A stretch of 39,514 bases of DNA from an uncultured Gammaproteobacteria bacterium (GTDB taxonomy: Bacteria > Pseudomonadota > Gammaproteobacteria > Pseudomonadales > Ketobacteraceae). The DNA is taken from assembly GCA_913063495.1 (NCBI GenBank), contig CAJXXT010000026.1, forward strand, positions 1 through 39,514. Direction: 5' to 3'. A program made the position numbers and the translations under genes. The notes under the pieces were generated by a model that was not told the origin of the DNA, did no database searches, and saw only the letters and a list, made by a program, of their open reading frames with translations. Each line of letters opens with the position of its first letter. The stretch's first letter is position 1. Shown here one piece after another: positions 35,513-39,514 of the stretch.

Positions 35513-36097
35513 TTACCACCGTCCAATATCTTCCAGTAAGAATGCCGTGTTAGCCTGCAATTGTTCAGGGGATAGCTGCCTCTGGGACACTATCAACGCC
35601 TGTACTTGCATCAACAAAAACTCTGCCGCCCCCTCTAAATCAAGTACTACCGTCAATTCCTTTGCGTTCTCAGCGTCCTGTAATGCCGTAATAAATCCCT
35701 GCCGCAAGCGGTCAAATACCCCCGCGACATAAGGCCTGACCTCTGGATTGGTGACAGAAGCTTCTTGCACTGCATTCTGCATAAAACAACCGGACTTAAT
35801 AACACCCGCAGCTAAAATAGTACTTAAGTTAAGGAAATATTGCTGAATTCGCTGCATACCAGGCCCATCAGCTAATAACGGCCCTGTTAATGGCTCGAAT
35901 ATTTGTGTTGTATAGTGCTTTAATGACTTAAAAAAAAGCGATTCTTTATCACCAAAAGTATTATAAATACTAAATCGATTAATGCCCATAACATCAACCA
36001 AGTCTTGTAGCGATGTTCCATCATACCCATGCTGCCAAAATTGCATCATTGCAACCGTCAGCTTTTCTTCAGGGTTAAATGCTTTTGTTCTTGCCAT
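35513..36097 (-). CDS. TetR/AcrR-family repressor
   Basis: A 194-residue TetR regulator. Helix-turn-helix at about 10-50 (EEKLTVAMMQFWQHGYDGTS, then LQDLVDVMGINRFSIYNTFGDKESLF). The C-terminal core has GCFMQNAVQEASVTNPEVRPYV, as in the TetR_C group with MQN motifs. The ATG at 36097 (MARTKAFNPEE) is preferred to the longer frame at 36172; AGGA lies just upstream. It is divergent from two glutathione transferase genes, with an imperfect operator dyad over their promoter, so it probably represses them in response to an electrophile. Confidence 0.88.
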   Translation of the reverse strand: MARTKAFNPEEKLTVAMMQFWQHGYDGTSLQDLVDVMGINRFSIYNTFGDKESLFFKSLKHYTTQIFEPLTGPLLADGPGMQRIQQYFLNLSTILAAGVIKSGCFMQNAVQEASVTNPEVRPYVAGVFDRLRQGFITALQDAENAKELTVVLDLEGAAEFLLMQVQALIVSQRQLSPEQLQANTAFLLEDIGRW

Positions 36098-36197
36098 AAT
36101 ACAACATCCTAACGGGAGCTCATTCTTGCTATTCCTAAGCCTGCTATTCAGGCCGACTAAAACCAACTGCAAGCTAGTTTACCATGAAAAATAATAT

Positions 36198-36226
36198 TTG
36201 ACCGCTCGTTCCGTTATACATATTAT
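36198..36226 (+). promoter_or_regulatory. Promoter of the GST operon with embedded TetR-like dyad
   Basis: TTGACC (36198-36203) and TATTAT (36221-36226) are separated by 17 bp, 33 bp upstream of the first GST ATG. The dyad GACCG-CT-CGTTC (36200-36211) overlaps the -35 box and the spacer; its arms match at four of five positions. A bound repressor here would block RNA polymerase. Confidence 0.6.
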
Positions 36227-36258
36227 AACTAAACATTCATTCTGATAAGGCATTTCCG

Positions 36259-36867
36259 ATGAAACTTTATGACACATCCATGGCACCCAATGCTCGCCGC
36301 GTCCGCATGTTTCTTGCAGAGAAAGATATTCATGTTGACTGCATAGATATTGATTTACAAAAAGGTGACAATTTAACCGCAGAGTATCGCGCCAAAAACC
36401 CCTTTGCCAAGGTGCCTGTATTAGAACTGGATGACGGTACAATAATTTCTGAATCTGTCGCTATTTGCCGCTACTTTGAAGAAACCCAACCAGAACCAGC
36501 ATTACTTGGCAGCACTCCGTTAGAAAAAGCAAATATTGAAATGTGGCAGCGACGTGCTGAGTTCGGTTTCTTATTACCCACAGGAATGTCGTTCCAGCAC
36601 TGCTCTGGCTTTTTCAAAGACCGCATGACCCCAAACCAAGCCTGGGGAGAAGATTGCAAAAAGTCTGCCTATGGGTATTTAAAACTTATCAATCAACACC
36701 TTTCTGACTCAACGTATTTAGCAGGTGACCATTTCAGCATCGCAGACATCACTATGCTCACTACCTTAGATTTTGGTCGCGTCATTGATATTCGACTGAA
36801 TGAAAAACATGAACATATTAAGCGTTGGTATGACCTGGTATCTCAGCGACCTAGCGCTAAAGCATAA
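36259..36867 (+). CDS. Glutathione S-transferase
   Basis: A 202-residue canonical two-domain GST. The N-terminal thioredoxin fold (1-80) has MKLYDTSMAPNARRVRMFL, the cis-proline KVPVLELDDG and the glutathione-binding ESVAICRYFE. The C-terminal helical domain has the DHFSIADITMLTTL capping motif. It conjugates or reduces substrates with glutathione in the cytosol. AAGG precedes the ATG by nine bases. Gene one of two tandem GSTs, 52 bp apart, under the divergent TetR. Confidence 0.9.
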   Translation: MKLYDTSMAPNARRVRMFLAEKDIHVDCIDIDLQKGDNLTAEYRAKNPFAKVPVLELDDGTIISESVAICRYFEETQPEPALLGSTPLEKANIEMWQRRAEFGFLLPTGMSFQHCSGFFKDRMTPNQAWGEDCKKSAYGYLKLINQHLSDSTYLAGDHFSIADITMLTTLDFGRVIDIRLNEKHEHIKRWYDLVSQRPSAKA

Positions 36868-36919
36868 CGACACCCAAACATTACACTATCCACACACCCG
36901 TGTAGTAAAAGGATAATTC

Positions 36920-37588
36920 ATGATTGAGCTATACACCGCATCCACGCCTAACGGCTGGAAAGCATCCATTGCCTTAGAAGAAATGGCGCTGGATTACAAA
37001 ACTATCGCCGTTAATATAATGACAGGGGATCAAAAAACACCAGAATTTACCGCCATCAATCCCAATGGCCGCATACCGGCTATCGTGGATACCGAAAACG
37101 ATAATTTTGCCGTCTTTGAATCTGGCGCAATCATGATGTATTTGGCAGAAAAAACAGGTAAATTTCTGCCCTCGGATATAAAGCAACGATCCCAAGTTAT
37201 TCAGTGGCTGATGTTTCAGATGGGGGGCGTAGGCCCAATGATGGGGCAAGCTAACGTTTTCTTTCGATACTTCCCTGAAAAAATTCCTGCCGCCATTGAA
37301 CGTTATCAAACAGAATCTAAACGATTGTTAACCGTACTTGATAATCAACTAAAAGATAACGAATACCTGGCTGGAGATTACAGCATCGCTGACATGGCCA
37401 ATTGGTGCTGGGCAAAGACCTATGCATGGTCAGGTATTGAAATTAATGATTTACCCAGTTTACAACGCTGGCTCGATCAAATTAACGAACGCCCTGCGGT
37501 GCAAAAAGGCGTATTAGTTCCAGGTAAAATCGATGCCGAGACATTAGTAAAAGGCGCACAAAATATCGTAACAGGAATTAAAAAATAA
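36920..37588 (+). CDS. Glutathione S-transferase, Ure2p/YfcG-like (nu class)
   Basis: A 222-residue GST. Seen: [20 protein letters not shown] with STPNG at the active site (as in YghU/YfcG and Ure2p), [11 protein letters not shown] around 50-60, [19 protein letters not shown], the [17 protein letters not shown] signature of this class, and [11 protein letters not shown] in the C-terminal domain. Nu-class members have disulfide-bond reductase activity, which is the expected role. AAAGGA lies seven bases before ATG 36920. It is co-transcribed with the preceding GST. Confidence 0.92.
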   Translation: MIELYTASTPNGWKASIALEEMALDYKTIAVNIMTGDQKTPEFTAINPNGRIPAIVDTENDNFAVFESGAIMMYLAEKTGKFLPSDIKQRSQVIQWLMFQMGGVGPMMGQANVFFRYFPEKIPAAIERYQTESKRLLTVLDNQLKDNEYLAGDYSIADMANWCWAKTYAWSGIEINDLPSLQRWLDQINERPAVQKGVLVPGKIDAETLVKGAQNIVTGIKK

Positions 37589-37621
37589 CAAATACTGAAT
37601 TTAATTCAGTCGATTATTGAG

Positions 37622-37671
37622 CCTGCGAATCTCACTGTCATTGCTCATGACATATATGTGAGACTCGCAGG
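37622..37671. repeat. 50-bp imperfect palindrome between convergent genes
   Basis: Outer arms CCTGCGA-A-TCTCAC (37622-37635) and GTGAGA-C-TCGCAGG (37658-37671) pair with one mismatch. An inner TGTCAT/ATGACA pair (37636-37641 and 37647-37652) closes a TGCTC loop. There is no T run. It sits between the second GST and the convergent hydrolase, so it probably acts as a two-way transcription barrier or a mobile palindromic unit. Confidence 0.6.
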
Positions 37672-37683
37672 TTAAATCCATTC

Positions 37684-39354
37684 TTACTCTACTCCCGCCA
37701 CAACCTGTACTGTATTTCTATGGGAATAGATTGGCAGTGATAACTGGCCTTTCACCGACGCACTAGAAAACCACCCTTCGGGATTAAACCAATACTGAGA
37801 AGAGAACCCTTGCAGCACAATCCCTACAGTATCTCCTTTTTCTAACTGACTAGAAATCGCTGGCATATCCAAGTCATAATACCCATCCCCAGGCAAAGGC
37901 GTGTATTGCTCACTTAATACATGGATATAGGGGCTATCATTTTTACGCACACCTACGGCAGCGAATAAAACCCCATCCTTTCCATCGACATTTGTTTTTA
38001 ACGTGAGTTTTGCTTTAGGAATACCAAGAACATACCCAGCTTCTTCTACTACTTTTAGCGGTAAAAAACCTGGGCGAAACGTTCCGCCCTCCAACGCCTG
38101 GTCTTCTAATGCCAGCGTCTCACCGGAAAAAGATACCGCACCTAACAAATGATCCACAGGTTCTAGTAGCATTTCAAACCACCCCGTTTGAATTAAGCTT
38201 ATCTCCGTTTCTTCGAACGTCAATACATCGCCCCCCACAGGAACGGATTCCACAACCACCCCCTCATCATCAGAAAACGTCAAACAAATATTCGGAATCG
38301 GGTTAAGCGGGGGAATGCCTCGTAATTTTTCATTCCACCATTGCACAATCATATCAACGGTTTGGAATTCCTGATCACCGCAAACAATCTTCCCCTGCGT
38401 ATTAAACAACGGCAATCCCGACCACGCTTGCGATGGCCAAGGTAAAATATGCCCATCCTGTATGCCCATCAGACGAACATCTCTTCCCCCCTTTAAAGCG
38501 CAATTTCTATTTTTTACCGCCTGGTTAATTGAAAAAACCGTATCTCGGAACCCTTGCAATAACAACATATCCGCTTGAGGGTACTGACCTTTTTCACAAT
38601 AATAACGAGGGCTCCGCTTTACAAGATCTTGTTTTGCAGCTTCATTCATTGTTCCGTTAATTAATGCCAAATATTCATCATCCAACATTTTACCGAAGTC
38701 AAACCCACTGGTAATACCTCCTGCCCCCATCAGAATTGCACCCCAATACGTTTTTACATGGTCATTTGGTGCAATAGATTCCGCTAGGTCATACCAGGTT
38801 GCAATAGGTACCAATGCATCAATGCGCGCATCCTGAATGCTCGCCATAATTTGTGCACCGCCACCGTAACTCTCACCGACCATACCAATCGCTAAGTCAC
38901 CAGAGGTATCTTTGCTGACTCGAGGCAGGTGACGTTCCACCCAATCAATAACGGAGCTCACATCTCTTACTTCATAATCTGGATCCATCAGCATTACGTC
39001 GCCATCACTTTCTCCGAAACCTCGCTGATCAAATGAAATCACCCAATAACCATTTTTCCATGCTGCTAGACTGGCTTCTCCTGTAAGAATTAATTGTCCA
39101 TATATACTCATTGGCCTTGGCATGCGAAAACCACCGAAGCCGTGTGTAGACACAATAACAGGGGCGCTTTCACCCGCGGCTAACGCCGGCTGATAAACGG
39201 TTGCGGCAATAAACAAACCATCATGGGTGGGGATTTTTACTTGGAAATATCGAGACTCTAATGCTGCATTAGGGTTTGGGTATTGGGTTTTAATATCCAC
39301 TACAGAACATGCAGATAGCCATAAGCTTATTGCAAGAACCATCAATCTTCTCAT
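37684..39354 (-). CDS. CocE/S15-type alpha/beta hydrolase lipoprotein
   Basis: A 556-residue exported lipoprotein: lipobox LSAC with C16, then the alpha/beta hydrolase domain (about 40-330) and a C-terminal beta-sandwich-like part (about 340-556). The catalytic triad can be placed: S162 in GESYGGG, D271 in GFRDTVF and H302 in QDGHILPW. STHGFGGF at 69-76 is the oxyanion-side strand, and FDQRGFGESDG follows. This is the architecture of X-Pro dipeptidyl-peptidase/CocE-like serine hydrolases; activity on an ester or peptide outside the cytoplasm is expected, but the substrate is unknown. ATG 39354 follows AAGGAG at six bases; that ribosome site lies in a duplicated 11-bp unit. Confidence 0.88.
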   Translation of the reverse strand: MRRLMVLAISLWLSACSVVDIKTQYPNPNAALESRYFQVKIPTHDGLFIAATVYQPALAAGESAPVIVSTHGFGGFRMPRPMSIYGQLILTGEASLAAWKNGYWVISFDQRGFGESDGDVMLMDPDYEVRDVSSVIDWVERHLPRVSKDTSGDLAIGMVGESYGGGAQIMASIQDARIDALVPIATWYDLAESIAPNDHVKTYWGAILMGAGGITSGFDFGKMLDDEYLALINGTMNEAAKQDLVKRSPRYYCEKGQYPQADMLLLQGFRDTVFSINQAVKNRNCALKGGRDVRLMGIQDGHILPWPSQAWSGLPLFNTQGKIVCGDQEFQTVDMIVQWWNEKLRGIPPLNPIPNICLTFSDDEGVVVESVPVGGDVLTFEETEISLIQTGWFEMLLEPVDHLLGAVSFSGETLALEDQALEGGTFRPGFLPLKVVEEAGYVLGIPKAKLTLKTNVDGKDGVLFAAVGVRKNDSPYIHVLSEQYTPLPGDGYYDLDMPAISSQLEKGDTVGIVLQGFSSQYWFNPEGWFSSASVKGQLSLPIYSHRNTVQVVAGVE

Positions 39355-39362
39355 CCCACTCT

Positions 39363-39384
39363 CCTTATTATTGCCTTATTATTG
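39363..39384. repeat. Tandem 11-bp duplication carrying the ribosome-binding site
   Basis: CCTTATTATTG is repeated perfectly at 39363-39373 and 39374-39384. On the minus strand each copy reads CAATAATAAGG, so AAGG occurs twice upstream of the hydrolase ATG at 39354. The copy nearer the gene extends to AAGGAG and is the functional site. Confidence 0.75.
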
Positions 39385-39514
39385 TTATTACCGGAATCAG
39401 CGCCAACCACAGCGTCTAATTAGACTCGGTGGTCGACAAAACATCTTATAGCGCCATCAGCACAAACGGTAGGGTCAAAAAACACTACAACAAGTCGCTT
39501 CAGCCAATTACAAT

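Noticed and set aside
1..39514. CRISPR array, prophage, insertion sequence or tRNA-linked island
   Set aside because: No spaced identical repeats, transposase, integrase, phage structural gene or tRNA was recognised anywhere in the window.

Overview
The window looks like a chromosomal segment from a free-living, probably marine gammaproteobacterium. The evidence is Gram-negative throughout: lipoproteins with lipoboxes, two OmpA or beta-barrel type envelope proteins, a type VI secretion Hcp protein, YceH, DUF1223, DUF1329 and DUF6502-type proteins, and a nitrate transporter paired with a PP2C-kinase fusion as in Pseudomonas. The sequence reads AT-leaning, and I would not go below class level. 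I see no rRNA, tRNA, insertion sequence, CRISPR array or integrase.

Layout. Positions 1-483 hold the start of a HisA-type gene of the eukaryotic HIS6 kind, cut by the window edge. At 669-4637 is a probable lipid-modification locus: a three-domain desaturase/flavin reductase/ferredoxin fusion, a truncated old-yellow-enzyme gene overlapping its 3' end, and a divergent AraC-type regulator with a pair of direct half-sites in the shared promoter. At 4614-7917 a nitrate/nitrite transporter is followed by a membrane-tethered PP2C phosphatase-Ser/Thr kinase fusion. At 8114-10036 is a three-gene envelope operon (outer-membrane barrel, DUF6502-like protein, small acidic exported protein). It is divergent from a large beta-propeller lipoprotein (10334-12394), and the intergenic region is rich in palindromes. 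An HD-GYP c-di-GMP phosphodiesterase, YceH and a DUF1223 thioredoxin-fold protein follow up to 15447.

At 15713-17363 a TetR regulator controls an SDR and what appears to be the 5' stump of a lost gene; two near-identical operator-like sites precede the two genes. Then come a tandem GST/glutaredoxin-domain protein, a DUF2780-like exported protein and a methyl-accepting chemotaxis protein. The most distinctive stretch is 21156-23533. It holds an orphan hcp gene, two small membrane-protein genes, and a stand-alone 176-residue protein carrying a YopT/AvrPphB-like Cys-His-Asp peptidase signature. I read this as a candidate effector locus.

The right half is mostly redox, detoxification and envelope functions. 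In order: SDR, TetR, a second (complete) old yellow enzyme, pdxH, an OmpA-like lipoprotein, a MoxR ATPase with a VWA/CoxE-like partner, a hybrid sensor kinase overlapping a DUF1329 gene, a class-II superoxide-reductase-like protein, a TetR with two glutathione transferases, and a lipoprotein hydrolase of the CocE/S15 type. Recurring themes are local one-regulator/one-enzyme modules with visible operator palindromes, and flavin or thiol redox chemistry that could handle electrophiles and oxidants.
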